Shown piece after piece: positions 10,975 through 23,609 of a DNA stretch of 64,000 bases. Position 1 is the stretch's first letter. Each line of letters begins with the position of its first letter. Under the pieces are notes generated by a model. The model saw only the letters and a program-made list of their open reading frames with translations, ran no database searches and was not told where the DNA came from. Position numbers and translations under genes: made by a program. Source of the DNA: Apostichopus japonicus (lineage: Eukaryota; Echinodermata; Holothuroidea; Aspidochirotida; Stichopodidae); contig NC_092568.1 of NCBI RefSeq assembly GCF_037975245.1, positions 3,496,001-3,560,000 on the forward strand, written 5' to 3'.

Positions 10975-12640
10975 AATATATGAGGCTAAATATCCATCAG
11001 TACCTAAAACGTTAGTTTTCCATGTCATTTTAAAAATTATCTTCGTATTCGAGGAAGGGGGTAATTAGGTAGCCTAGCCCTCTAATACGTAGCAAATTTT
11101 ATATCAATAGAAAGTGCATTGTTTTTTATGTTAATGACCACAGCTTGAAGAAATTTCTATGAGGCTAAATACCCAGCCGCATCTAATATATTTGTTCACA
11201 TTGAAAAATACATTTTCCATCAGCACATTTGCACACGCATGTATATTGTTTTTGAGGGGGGAGGGTGTTCCCAGAGCCCGTAGCTCTCTGATACTTGGCG
11301 GTATCACGCCAAATAATACATCATATGAAAGGTAATTACTCTATTAATTAGTGACATAAGTTTGAAGAAATTTCTATGAGGCTATATACCCAGCCGCACC
11401 TAATATATATGTTCATATTGAAAAATACTTTTTTCCATCAGCACATTTGCACACGATTGTATATTGTTTTTGAGAGGTGGGGGGAGGGGTATTTCCAGAG
11501 CCCGTTGCTTTCTCATACTTAGCGGTATCACGCCAAATAATACATCATATGAAAGGTAAATATTGTACTAATTAGTGACATAAATTTGAAGACATTTCAA
11601 TGAGATTAAACACCCAGCCGCACCTAATGTATTTTTTTCATATTGAAAAATACATTTTCCACCAGCACATATGTATATTTTTTGAGAGGGGGGGGGGGAG
11701 GGGTATTTCCAGAGCCCGTTGCTTTCTCATACTTAGCGGTATCACGCCAAATAATACATCATATGAAAGGTAAATTTTCTATTTATTAGTGACATACGTT
11801 TGAAGAAATTTCTATGAGGCTAAATACCCAGCCGCAGCTAATATATTTTTTCATATTGAAAAATACATTTTCCATCAGCACATATGCACACGCATGTATA
11901 TTGTTTTTGAGGGGGGTATATCCAGAGCCCGTAGCTCTCTGATACTTGGCGGTATCACGCCAAATAATACATTATATGAAAGGTAATTACTCTATTAATT
12001 AGTGACATAAGTTTGAAGAAATTTCTATGAGGCTATATAACCAGCCGCACCTAATATATTTATTCATATTGAAAAATACTTTTTTCCATCAGCACATTTG
12101 CACACGATTGTATATTGTTTTTGAGAGGTGGGGGGGGGGGGGGTATTTCCAGAGCCCGTTGCTTTCTCATACTTAGCGGTATCACGCCAAATAATACATC
12201 ATATGAAAGGTAAATATTGTACTAATTAGTGACATAAGTTGGAAGACATTTCAATGAGGTTAAACACCCAGCCGCACCTAATGTATTTTTTCATATTGAA
12301 AAATACATTTTCCACCAGCACATATGTATATTTTTTGAGAGGTGGGGGGAGGGGTATTTCCAGAGCCCGTTGCTTTCTCATACTTAGCGGTATCACGCCA
12401 AATAATACATCATATGAAAGGTAATTTTTGTATCAATTAGTGACATAAGTTTGAAGAAATTTCTATGAGGCTGAATACCAAGCCGCACCTAAAACATTTT
12501 TCATATTGAAAAATATGGCACTTTCCAAAATTTCCTCTTTCTTGAGTGGAGGAGGGGGGGGGGGTATTTCCAGAGCCCGTAGCTCTATTATACTTAGCGG
12601 TATCAAGCCAAATAATACATCATGTGAAAAGGTAACACGT
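10975..12640 (-). repeat. Satellite block B: same family as block A, inverted, ~7-8 units
   Basis: Reverse-complement landmark GGTATCACGCCAAATAATAC recurs near 11296, 11520, 11733, 11947, 12173 and 12384, with a variant near 12594. A degenerate unit precedes these from about 10975. Unit length is ~210-228 bp. The block starting at 11277 is repeated almost unchanged at 11937 (660 bp apart), which indicates a three-unit higher-order repeat. Beyond the right edge, AATGTGCGGCTCAC at about 12799 is the inverse of the flank of block A at 2240. Confidence 0.92.
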
Positions 12641-15330
12641 AAAATACATACAGCATAGGCTTGTTCCTATCAAAGCGTACTGGCCACGTAATCTATTATA
12701 TAAGGCCCCTATAAGCTACTGTATAATATACATGGTAAGATTAACATCTGGATACGTACTTGTTGCTCGCTTCAACGACAACAGATTCTTGAATGTGAGG
12801 CTGAATGTGCGGCTCACTTGATTTTAATAGGAACTTAGCCTATACAGTGTGAAGCAGAGCTATTCAAGCTAGATATACGCACTCGTTGACATTGACATTG
12901 ACAGTGTGTGGTGTGTAGGTCTATATAGTTTATTATGCCATTATTATATTACCTTAGCCTACCACGTTGGATTCGTGTGCACCATATAGACTGTAAGAGA
13001 AGAGCGATGGCGTACTTGTTTTCCACGGCGATATTTAACAAAGGTAGTTATTTTTCTGAGTCAGTATCAGGCATCTGATCATTTCAAGGTAACGAATGTG
13101 ATGAATGATTTAACTTGTATGTGTTAGTAAACTATATGATGCCATAGCCTAAGGTATATGCCAATAGAAGCCATAATTAATGAATTGGTATAATGCTTTC
13201 TATATAGAACTAATGCATAAAATTCATGTAGCTCTACAATCAGTGCAGTGCGCACTGTTTTCTCAAGAAGACCAAAAAACATTAGCAATATTGGAGACTA
13301 CGCACAGGGACGTAGCTAAGGCCATGATGATAAGGGGGGGGGGGGGGGGGTGGGTGTAGTGGCTGAAATTTCAACTGCATGGGTTTTGAAGCCAGAAAAT
13401 TCCGACTGCTGCCTTGTACCCCCCCCCCTCCCCCCCCCCCGCGCTACTCGTCAGCGATACGGTCAGTCAGAAACCCCATCTTTTGCCACTGTACTTTTGT
13501 TCCGAACTTTGGCGATACATTTGCACCCCCTGGCCCTCACTTCACAAACCTATTAATCGCAAATAAGCAACCGAGTATAAGTTATCTGTTTGAAGGCTAC
13601 ATAGACTACTAACTACAAAACCTATGTTACTGCAACAAATTATATTCGACGACATAGTGAATTACCAAAAAATAACAATCTGCCTATCATCTTCGTCAAG
13701 GACCAATATAGGTCTTAGAAATTAGTATAATTAAAAACATACTGTAAAAACATACATTTTTCAGTAGTTGCGGTTCTCACGCAGGCCTTCATATTAATTC
13801 GATATGGACAAATTCGGTGGTGATATACTCCAACCCGTATTAACTAATAAACTGATAGTTAAGTATGCTCTAAGATGAATAGACAAAGTTCGCAGATAAA
13901 ACAACTACAACCGTGACTTAAACTAGTAGTGTTTTCTTGGCAGCCATATGCATATAAAATAGCTGTAAAGCTGTAAATTTTAGTCAGTCTAACTCTGCCA
14001 ATGCGAAACCGTAGCCGGGAAATATTCCTAGGGCGGGGAGGAAATATCCCTAGGGCGGGGAGGAACATATACTAAGTATCGCCCACGTGTTACATACACC
14101 AAATTATTTACCCACTATTTTTTAAAGAAAGTGCAACCCTCGATGGTGGTAAAATCGAGAGGTTTCTCAACATTATGGATTTCTCGGCCACTGTACAATT
14201 GAGATAATCAGTTGTAACTAGTTAAACCTCGCCTAGGGCCCAATGGAAGTTGGAAAGCCGATACTTTGAAGAATATAGTTCGTACAACAAACCAGAATGC
14301 AAAATGCATTGAGGTTTCGATGACTTCAGTGCAATAGACTTCTGGTCGTTAGTACTAGCGTTTTCAATAGAAATGGCACAATTTTTTTGATACAATAACA
14401 CTACAATGGCATGACAAACACAGGCCAGTATACTGTACTTGGCTATACACACCTCCACCAAAAACAATAGGGGTATTGTTCTTAACGTTATGAATCCACA
14501 CACCAAGTGTTATAGGTATCCACGGTTCCCATCGTTAGATATCATGTAAAAGGTGTTTCAGAGTTTGACCTCTGGTGACCTCTACGGAGATTTGACCTCC
14601 AAGGCAACAGGATTCTTGTACACAATAGAGCAAATCCATATACCATGTATGAGAAGTATCCATGATTTCTACCATGAGAAATCATGTTGTGAGGGTTTTC
14701 AGGCCTCGACAAATAATTTTTTAAAGTACTCGCTATTTGGCGACCGTGACTCAAATTCTACTCGCCAAATTTCACTCGCCACTAGGCCTATAATTGCTGC
14801 TCAAGTCTCCATGGTACAGATCTTCAACATCAATACTTTAGGTAAAAAAAGATTAGGCGCTAAGGCAGATGCATGGTGGTATGTAATTGTACATTGGAAA
14901 ATTGTGTTTCAGTACAGTATGAAGTGTATTCTTTTTCCAACAAAAGGAAGTGATGAACAAAGTAAAACAGGACGCAGAATCATAAATAAGCAGCTATGCC
15001 TACTGTAGTGTCTCAAACAATTAAAATATGCTGAAACTGGTGGAAACTACTACACAAATTGAATCAACAGCCGATCCAGACAAAAGCTTGTGAACTCATT
15101 GCCAAACTAAGACCACAATTAAAAATAGAACATCTGTAAAAAATACCTACAAAGATAGCTTGGCTTCTGTTACATTAGGGCTACTCTATATCTCACTAGG
15201 CATATACTATACAGAAACTAGGTGTACGGGTATATGGTTGGCCACAGTGGACAAAATTCGGGAATTTATGCCGACATATGTTCGATTTAATGCTGACATT
15301 AATGATTCTGAGCCAATCAGGAGGCAGTTT
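12641..15330. other. Stretch with no supported gene
   Basis: 13305-13450 starts with CAGGGACGTAGC, resembling a hAT-type terminus, then carries long G and C runs. I could not find its other end or a target duplication. 14029-14062 has a two-copy TCCCTAGGGCGGGGAGGAA-like repeat. The 151-residue frame at 14553-15008 shows no family motif and begins in TGACCTC repeats. A TAGGCCTA palindrome lies at 14783-14790. The upstream promoter of the Ig gene may lie at the right end of this stretch, but I see no clear TATA box. Confidence 0.4.
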
Positions 15331-15440
15331 TATATGTCTACATAAAATCGATTTTATGTAGACATATATTCGATTTAAAGCTAACATATATTCGATTTAA
15401 TGGTGAGATATATTCGATTTAATGGTGAGATATATTCGAT
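15331..15440. repeat. 38-bp perfect palindrome followed by ATTCGATTTAATG minisatellite
   Basis: 15331-15368 is a perfect palindrome centred on AAAATCGATTTT. It is followed by direct repeats of TATATTCGATTTAATGGTGA (about 21 bp) to 15440. A related ATATGTTCGATTTAATG unit lies upstream near 15278-15294. The tract ends about 85 bp before the first coding exon of the Ig gene. Confidence 0.9.
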
Positions 15441-15523
15441 ATATATAAACAAAGTTGAGACACTTTCTTATCTGAAAATGTTAATTTATTTCAGAATGTT
15501 GTGATCGCAAGTCCTCAACTGCT

Positions 15524-18500
15524 ATGAAGATACCATTCTTCTTGACAATCCTTTCACATATACTGGCTCAATCAGGTAGGTATTATCTATTATCTATCCA
15601 TCTGTCCGCCGTGTGTATGTTTAGCTACAACGCGTACTAAACACCGCCGCACGTCTCGTTACTAGAACTCGGAAATATTAACACATTACCCCTACCATGA
15701 TCGAACTCCACTGGCTCCCGATACGTGAACGATTCAACTACAAACTACTTCTGATGGTGTTCAAATGTATGCACAATGTAGGACCAAGCTACCTCACCAA
15801 CTTGTTTCAGCTCCGACCATCATCCACACGCTCATTTCGCTCTAATTCATCGCTGATGTTACTCATCCCTAGAGTAAAAACACAGACTTACGGCTTGAGA
15901 ACGTTCGCATCCAGTGCACCTTGCCTCTGGAACTCACTTCCTGAACATGTTAAAATGTGCAATACTGTGAACGGATTAAAAACAGCTCTCAATACATACT
16001 TTTTCACCAAAGCATATATGTTATAATTGTTATTATTATGTTAAGCACTACAAGAATTATTTCATAGATTGTTTGGCGCTATATAAAAATTATGTATTAT
16101 TATTATTGTATTCTTTTGGCTGTCAGCATGCGAGATCTACTCTGTCAAGTTTTCATATGTGCAGTCTATAGACAATTAAACACATCGTACTTTCAAAGCT
16201 GCCGATTTGCAAATTGCTCATTAGATTCGAGTACGGTCCGAGTCAGAGAGCAGCTTGTCCAAAATTAATGGGTTCAAACTGGTCGGAGTCAAAAAGGATC
16301 GGGAGTGCAGACCTTCACGAGGTTATGTCAAAGTCTGAGCTATATGGACTTAGAAGACTGTTTACAGTCGAAAGTTAACTTTTCAGGACCATCTCTGCCC
16401 AGAACTATTCTTATGTCATATATGATATATGCTATATTCTTCAGTGAAACAAAGTGAGGCATCCTTTCCTTTTTGTTACCCATGCAGGTATAGCCTAATA
16501 ATCAGCAAGAAATAAGGCTTGAAAGTAAACCAATTAATAGCTTTTCAAAACTTTTTAAGAATTGTTTCTCATATTTTTTCAAAGGTATTATAGCTACCAC
16601 CAATGACTTCCTTAATTCATAAGCATAATTCATAATGTGAGTGTGTGTTTATGATTGCAAGTTTAAGGTAGTCATTTTATCCCATCGTAAGTGATTTGTA
16701 CGGAACGTCAGGTTACTGAGGTCAGGTGTTTTACTTGCCTACAATCGTTTCTTTACAGAAAGCAGCGTTCTTTTGTGTAACCCGCAACAATATGTACACA
16801 TTCATCAACAAGGAACGATTTACTGCAGCGTGTCTGAGCCTATATACGGCTTCTACTGGTATTTTGAAGATAACCCACAATCCATAATAACAATGTTGGA
16901 AGACAGTCAGGCCGGGCCTAGGAGTAATACATTAAAGATTGCTCGCAATGGATCTCTGATATTCAGCAACGTTTCCCTGAGTGACGAAGGACAGTTTAGA
17001 GTCGATGCTATTCTTGACGCTGGTGGCGATGTATCCGCCTACATTGATCTTGTTGTAATAGGTAAGTAATGTATACAGGCTATACTGTTATAGAGAAATA
17101 TGTCTAAGCAGATGCGAAAGTACCCCACCCAAACTTGAGTTTATAATTACCCTTTCATTGTTTCCATTTGACATGAAGTCGTTTTAAGGAATAGTCCATC
17201 TGTTTCTTAGCTTAATGCTTTGCCAAAGGACCGTCATTGCCAACTGCCAAACATTAAAGGAAGGTTTCCAAAGTTTTAATTCCGATTCGGTACTCCATAT
17301 TGATTACGTTGTAAATCATTTAGGTACTTGTGTGCTGTTGGAATATGTTTTGAAAAGAAAGTCGATGAATCCAGTTCCCTGTGTTACGTTGGAATGCGAG
17401 AGGTCTCGATAACTAATTTTTAACTAGACACAAGCCTGGGTTCGTTTTTGAGAGGAACACAGACAAAATGACGAGTTTAGAGAATTTAAATGAGAACGTA
17501 AACTATATTGAACAATGGAGTTTGAACTAACAACAACAAATGGTAATTACAAATATTCGCAAAGTGCCCTTTGATGTCGGTGCCCCCCAGATTAAAAGTG
17601 CTTCCGCCGCCCTTATATTCGTGGTTTCATTCAAATATACATGGTATGAACTTAAAACTGTCCTGATTTTAATTCGAATACATCCTCGTATTAATTCGAA
17701 TGTCAACGTATATTAAATCTTGAGATGACAAGAAGGCTTTGTAATACCATCTTAACTAATGTTAGTATTAGTTAATCCATGATCATTGAAGATTAGGAAG
17801 TCCACTTTTAATATAGGTGGAGTCAGGCCGAAGTTTGAACACAGACTTGTATAGCTGCAAGGAGCATGTTTGGATTTCAAGCGGCAAGGATGGAGGCTTT
17901 TAGGTGATAAGAAGGGTTGTCTTTGCTCTTCCTAAACAACATATTTGTAAGTGCTCATGTTGCCCTCGTTTAAATTACTTTAAAAAAATGCCCGATCAAA
18001 GACCACCCTTTTTATCACCTAAAGGTCTCCATCCTTGACGCCAGAAATCCAAACTTGCTCCTTGCAGCTATACAAATTCCGTAGTTCCAAAGTTGGTGGG
18101 GAGGTACCCCAGGGTAAAAACCGGAGCCAATGATCATAACGACAAATTGAGTGAAAATCGATATATTTGTTGCTGTTGCTATAACTCAAAGGAAAAACAT
18201 TGAATTGACAATGCACTTTCAGGTAGCATGGTAAGTCAAGTTCTACCAAGATATGTGGTTACCATGGGAGCCGAGATAAGACGTCACGTGGTTAAAGGCC
18301 AAAGGTAGTATAATGAGTGGAATTTTGTGTCCAAGACTCATCCTAAACGGCTGGGCCGATTCTCTTCACATATAGTGGGAAGGTATACTCAGTACTTGAA
18401 CCTTTTTGTCTCGCAGGCCCCAGGAACCAAAGGTCAAAGGTGATATTCAGTGAAATCGTCTTCTGAAAAAGTTGTGTTATACTAATTAACTCCAAGGGGA

Positions 18501-21500
18501 ACATTTAATTAACATGGAACCTTCAGCGGTGAATTTGTTCATTTGATATCAGGGTTTGCTGGCGATGAGATATGCAACTCCGTGGATTGCTCTCTTGTTT
18601 GTATTAAGTAATGCTAGTGGAGTTAGAATGGGAAAAGGGCGGGATTGGATACGTGTTCCAGTAATACCAAGTATCAAAGATTGCTTTATGGGCATAACCA
18701 TGAGACATGACCTTTAAAGAACTTCTCTTCTGTCTTTTAGATGAGAACTAGGAGGCAACCCAAACATAGATGAGATCTGAAGAAGCTATTTCGGAATTGT
18801 ATATTTATATAAATATAAAAGTCAAGGGTGAATGTGAGATGTTTAAATATGGGAGAGTGAATTTATCCAAACGTGTTACTATTGGCAACAGGGTCTCCCT
18901 GATTTAAATTTATTTTCAAAATCCTTCCCTCCATCGATGAAGTAAACTAAGCTTTCCGGTTATCAGTAATCACAGACTAATACCCATCTTCTTCAGGTTA
19001 AAGAAATTATTTCTGTCATGAGATTCAAATAGATACTCGCTTATCCGCGTGTATACTTCGACTTAATAATTTAATAATATATTCGATATAAAACTAGTTT
19101 AAATTCATACGAATGCGATTGGCTGTTTTAATACGCGTAGGAAGCTCCACTTCAGCTATACCGGGTATGCTGCCCTCGCAGACGCGTCTAGATATGCGAC
19201 ACTAGACAGCTAGCTAACCAGCGAAATGACGAGAAAAAGACAGGAGTACGGTTCTGTAAACTGTATTGAGATTCCTCACTCATGTTATCGCGGTAAAACT
19301 GAAATAAAAGGATATGATAAACTTGAATAATAATGATGCTAAATACAACACTATGAATGTTTTAAATGAAAGATTATAACGGTGAACTTCGAACTTGCCA
19401 TAGGCCAAATGAAGCTCACCACAGTACAATATTCTACACTGAATAACTATAATGTGATGAGAGTCGAATAACTCTGGAGTTTAATTAATTCTCTTAACTT
19501 GTCTTAAGAAGAATAATTAATGAAGTTTACTAAAGAACAAATAGAGTATCAAATGAGCAAAAACTATTATGATTAATTAGTAACATCAATCCATCTCAAC
19601 GAACGGCAATTACGTAACGTAAGTAATACGCAACTCTGATAGGAACATGAATATGTAAGCAAACACATAGTAGAACAGGGGTAAGGTAATTGAAACCCAA
19701 GTGTAACTAAATAAATATTAACTTAATCAAGTCACAAGTAAATATATATATAGTTATGGAGTCGCCCATATTTAATAAACAACAAAATATGTGCAAACCT
19801 GCAATCGAGGTAAATACTTCTTAATTGGAAAACAAATACATTAATTATGTCTAATTAACAATCTCAATAAACTGACATGTGCATGGTAAGCAAGGTAGTA
19901 CAATAATTAACCTAACAAATAAGACAAAGAGAAAACTTACAGATTATAATTGAGCCAGGTCGAAAACGTTAGCTAATGAAACTGTGTACGATATGTAAGG
20001 CGGATGCGGTTTTGCCTACTATAATGCTGAAAACAGAATGATGTCTATAATGAAAAGCAACACAGGTCTCTGAGAAAAGAAATAAGTGTGAATCTCCCAT
20101 TACCCAGAGACCCTCCTCATGTGTGGTCAGGGAGAAAGTTTAACAACAACTCTTCCATCCTGACTTGCCCCCTGCTGACCTATCATAACAGAGCTGTGCT
20201 ATGAAGTTACAGATAGCTCAAACTGATCTGACCAAAGAGCAGGCAGCAGAGCGAAAGATAAGAAGAGTCACAGGTGGCCTGCTTAATGAAGTATAAACAA
20301 TAACATGTGTAGTACAGTGTAAACTGAATCCCTGTGAAAATGAATAAGTACTGAAAACAGGACTACCTGCCCGATAGGCGATAAAAAAAAAAACATTTAC
20401 TTGAATGGCAGAATACCGGGCCAGTATCGGGTTGACGCTATCTTAAATACTGGTGGCGATGTATCCACCTTCATATATGTACTTGTCGTAGGTTAGTACT
20501 TCTATGTTGATGATGCATATCAGGCTCATAAGCAGGAGGGGGGGGGGGGGGAGTGGTCCGGACGAACTCCCATGCAGCATCCATGATCCGCTTCGGATAG
20601 GATTTTGTAGTTGCGTGATAAGACTATTTGGGGTTTTAATAACAAAGAAAGACTTTCATCACTAGCGCCGCTACACATTCATTATTATAGTCCACTACTG
20701 CTTGGATACAAGGTAGTTGACGTGTTTGCAGTACAGCAACCAAGGAGGATGGACCTGCAGAGTGTCATATTCAGATCGACTATGTTAAACCTTTATATTA
20801 TATAAAATACTGCCGAGTACTTGCCACGGGGGGGGGGGGGTGGGGGTACGATTGGATATGTCCTTCCGTTAATCCGCGACTGGTTCTTTACCTTTGCAGC
20901 TCTTGGATTCTTTCTATTCATGCGATATTCCTTCTAGGTCTCTATATCGAAACGGCTTTTTCTCTATAATTTTGGTAAAATCCATAAAATTGTGAAATAT
21001 TTTTTTTTTGGGGGGGGGGGCAAGAAGGAAGGCTTTTCCAGACCCGTGCCCACAGGAGTTAGTAATTAAAATGGTCCACTTTTCATTGTAAAAGCTGCAC
21101 GAGGGCCTGAATATATTGTGACAATGGACGTGCCATTCACACTCTCGTGTGAGACTTTGTACCTTAATTGCAAACCTGGGTATACCAAACACAATGTTGT
21201 GCATGTCGAAATATGTGATTTTGGAACTATGGGAGTCAACGAAATACAGGGAACAACAAAATCACAGACAGATGATTACATAAGAGAAAGTTGTTATTTT
21301 TTATCACACGTCATATTTTACTCACAACTAAAGTGAGAATGCTTAATAAAAGAAAAGAAATTGGAAGAATGCAATTAGATGTTTATAAATACGTTATGTA
21401 AAAGAAATCACGTTAAGTCAGAAACAATAAGCAACATGTTACAAACAAAATACTAAAATTTTTACTATATGTTTGAACAGCTAAACGATCAGTTTAAAAA

Positions 21501-23609
21501 TACATCCGAAATCCCCTTTCCAACGGATTTAGAATGGGTTTATTACTTTCTGAAATGATCTATTTCTGATGTTCTTTCTTTTTTAGTTCCCACAACACAG
21601 ATGTATCCCAAAATAGATGGTTGCCAGGGTGATGATTGCCGTTTGTTTCGGAATGGTGAACTCAATTTGACATGTACAATGATTGGACGACCGGCAGTGA
21701 ATCTTACTTGGTACAATGAAATTGCGGAGGCGCCAGTGACGGACGCCACTGAACAGAGTTACAAGGACCCATTCTCAGATATGTTTGTGTCTTCTTCTAC
21801 CATCAGTGTAAAGATAGATATCGAAAACGTACACAACTTGACATGTTTCCCACGAGGTTTATCAGTTCCCGAAATGACAAAGAACGCGTCGGTTCTTTTG
21901 ATGGGACCTACAAATCTTGATAATGTATACAGGACCAAATACCTTAATATTAATGAAGACACTAGTTATAATGAGCTGCTACAAAATAGTTGTGATAGAA
22001 GAACAATGTTTATTCAAAGAGCAGAACCAAGTGGCGAGACCATTAAAATGGCAGATAGATACGATGATCATGGTCCACTTGTACTTACGTCAATGTGTCC
22101 TGAGAATAATACTTACACAAGAACTTCGATTAAGTTGCTTCGTTACAAAACACCAGATGACAGTAGTGCATCATTCGTTGAACAGTGTCAAAGTAAAGAC
22201 AACTGCATTATTGCTGCTGACGATGGTAACGCAATCTTGACATGTGCTGTCAATAACACTCGTCCTGCAGCAGAAATCTCATGGAAAGTACTCAACAGTA
22301 GTATTTCGATCATCAATATGATAGCTTCCTCGTCATGTATCTCCGATGAATGCAATTCATCTGTGACTATCCGAGTTAAAGTTATCAGCTATCACGGACT
22401 AATCGAGTATCCGCAATGTCTGAAGTGTCTTGTTACTCTCCCGGGATCTGGGTTTAGACATGAGTCGAATGTTACATTACAACTGAAAGGTAAGAAGATG
22501 TTACTGAGTGACAACATATTTAAGGGAAAAGTTAACTTGCTGTAGTATATGACCCCGAAGGCGCTGTCGACAGTTTCACGTCCTAAGAACTGAAAAAAAG
22601 TCAAATCAGAAATATATCGAAAAAGCAATGAACAGAGGAATACAGTAGAAAGTAAACAATGCAATACAAAACATATTTAATCATACGTATTCTAACTTCA
22701 AGACCACACTTACCGTCATAAACCCAACCCACGACCAGCTCTCCCCTCCCCAACCCATTCCAACCCACTGCTTACAATATCGATAGGTAAATGATGCAAC
22801 ATTAAGATCGATCACAAGAGATTAAGAGACTCATACAGCTTCGTGGTATGATCACCAGGTTTGAACAAAGAAAGGTGGCGAATAACTCTTTTGGCCAGCT
22901 TATGGGGGTAGAATGTTCTTGTGGAACAATACTTAAGATGAGGATAAACAAGAGTGAGGTAAATTGTAAGAAGAATACCTTTTGGTAAAAGGAATGTCTT
23001 AATCTGCCAATTACACCAATATTTTTGAAGATATATGACTGATGTGCTCGTGCCAAATAAGCTTACAGTAAATTATAACACCAAGAAATGTAACACTTTT
23101 GGCGGGGTCAAGCATATTACAATGAAACGTTTGTGTCTCGACACGGCGAGGGACGGAATTTTGACTTACTTTTTGATATTTTCTTTCAATGTTTAGAAAA
23201 GATATTTGGGAACGTTCTTTTTTAAATTTCATAAGCTTCAATTAGTAAGTTATGCTACAAACCAAAAGTGAATGTTTCTTATTGAATTAACATCTATATT
23301 CAAGTTTGTGGTTGATCAGTTTTGGCTCTTACCCAGTTATTAGGTACAATGATGACGTAATTGGTGTTTCGTTATTTATTCGCAGCAACTACCAGTGTAG
23401 TTACCACCAGCGAAGATACAAGTAGCACCTCGGTCACGACAAACATCCCCACTACACCGACTACACCAGACTGTCCATCTCACGCCGGAATTATCGTTAT
23501 TCTTAGTATGTTAGCGGTGATTGAATTCATTATCATCATTGTCTTTATCAGAAAAAGAACACTCTTCAGAGAAAGTATGAAAAGAGAAGCCATTGGACCA
23601 TCTCTGTAG
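15524..23609 (+). CDS. Single-pass Ig-domain receptor-like protein (493 aa, 4 coding exons)
   Basis: Model: exons 15524-15575, 16759-17061, 21587-22489 and 23386-23609, all introns phase 1 with GT-AG ends, total 1482 nt including TAG. Exon 1 encodes the signal peptide (MKIPFFLTILSHILAQS). Exon 2 encodes one Ig V-like domain: Cys40, Trp51, then SDEGQF, where the usual second Cys of the YxC motif is missing. Exon 3 encodes two more Ig-like domains (about residues 119-210 and 300-415). Each opens with Cys-4x-Cys and carries LTC, an RPA segment and a Trp, with a non-Ig-looking stretch of about 80 residues between them. Exon 4 encodes a Thr-rich stalk, a membrane helix at about 454-474 containing Glu466, and a short basic tail without tyrosines, so no ITAM or ITIM. 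An acceptor just upstream (AG at 15493-15494) suggests a 5' leader exon. The role is unknown; cell adhesion or immune recognition are family-level guesses. Confidence 0.75.
15624..16109 (+). mobile_element. Non-LTR retrotransposon 3' remnant in Ig-gene intron 1
   Basis: Translation starts LQRVLNTAARLVTRTRKY, then a stop, then MIELHWLPIRERFNYKLL and PCLWNSLPEHV. This is the classic C-terminal end of a CR1/Jockey-like reverse transcriptase. It is followed by TTTGGCGCTATATAAA and a TTA-rich tail to about 16109, typical of non-LTR 3' ends. Truncated at the 5' side; same orientation as the host gene. Confidence 0.85.
17545..17615 (-). mobile_element. Short G-rich element end in Ig-gene intron 2
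   Basis: Reading the minus strand, AAGGGCGGCGGAAGCACTTT, then a G run (CCCCCC on plus) and GCACCGACATCAAAGGGCAC match the left end of the element at 9163-9235. The rest of the element is absent and the terminal base is changed, so this is a solo remnant. Confidence 0.7.
17830..18092. repeat. Imperfect inverted repeat with ~100-bp arms
   Basis: 17830-17927 is similar to the reverse complement of about 17994-18092; both hold TATAGCTGCAAGGAGCA, then GTTTGGATTTC, CAAGGATGGAG and TTTAGGTGATAA. The spacer is about 66 nt. It lies in intron 2 of the Ig gene and would form a long RNA hairpin if transcribed. Sequence after 18092 shows no coding signal. Confidence 0.75.
20405..20492 (+). pseudogene. 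Decayed duplicate of the 3' part of the first Ig exon
   Basis: Plus-strand translation gives GQYRVDAILNTGGDVSTF, matching GQFRVDAILDAGGDVSAY at the end of exon 2 of the Ig gene (about 16991-17044). The bases GGTGGCGATGTATCC are identical. Only about 80 bp are recognisable; the upstream part of the exon is missing or scrambled and the donor position reads GGTTAGT. I read it as a duplicated, now lost, alternative Ig exon within intron 2. Confidence 0.7.
22800..23245 (-). mobile_element. Antisense non-LTR reverse transcriptase remnant in Ig-gene intron 3
   Basis: Minus-strand frames read VTFLGVIIYCKLIWHEHI and then, after frameshifts, NIGVIGRLRHSFYQKV and LTIYLTLVYPHLKYCS. This is the thumb-side segment of a LINE-type reverse transcriptase (FLGV...W..HI...K...G...YY.L.YP.L.YC). 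The copy is frameshifted and opposite to the host gene. Confidence 0.8.

Noticed and set aside
14553..15008. 151-codon plus-strand open frame
   Set aside because: It begins in TGACCTC-type repeats and has no family resemblance or neighbouring exons.
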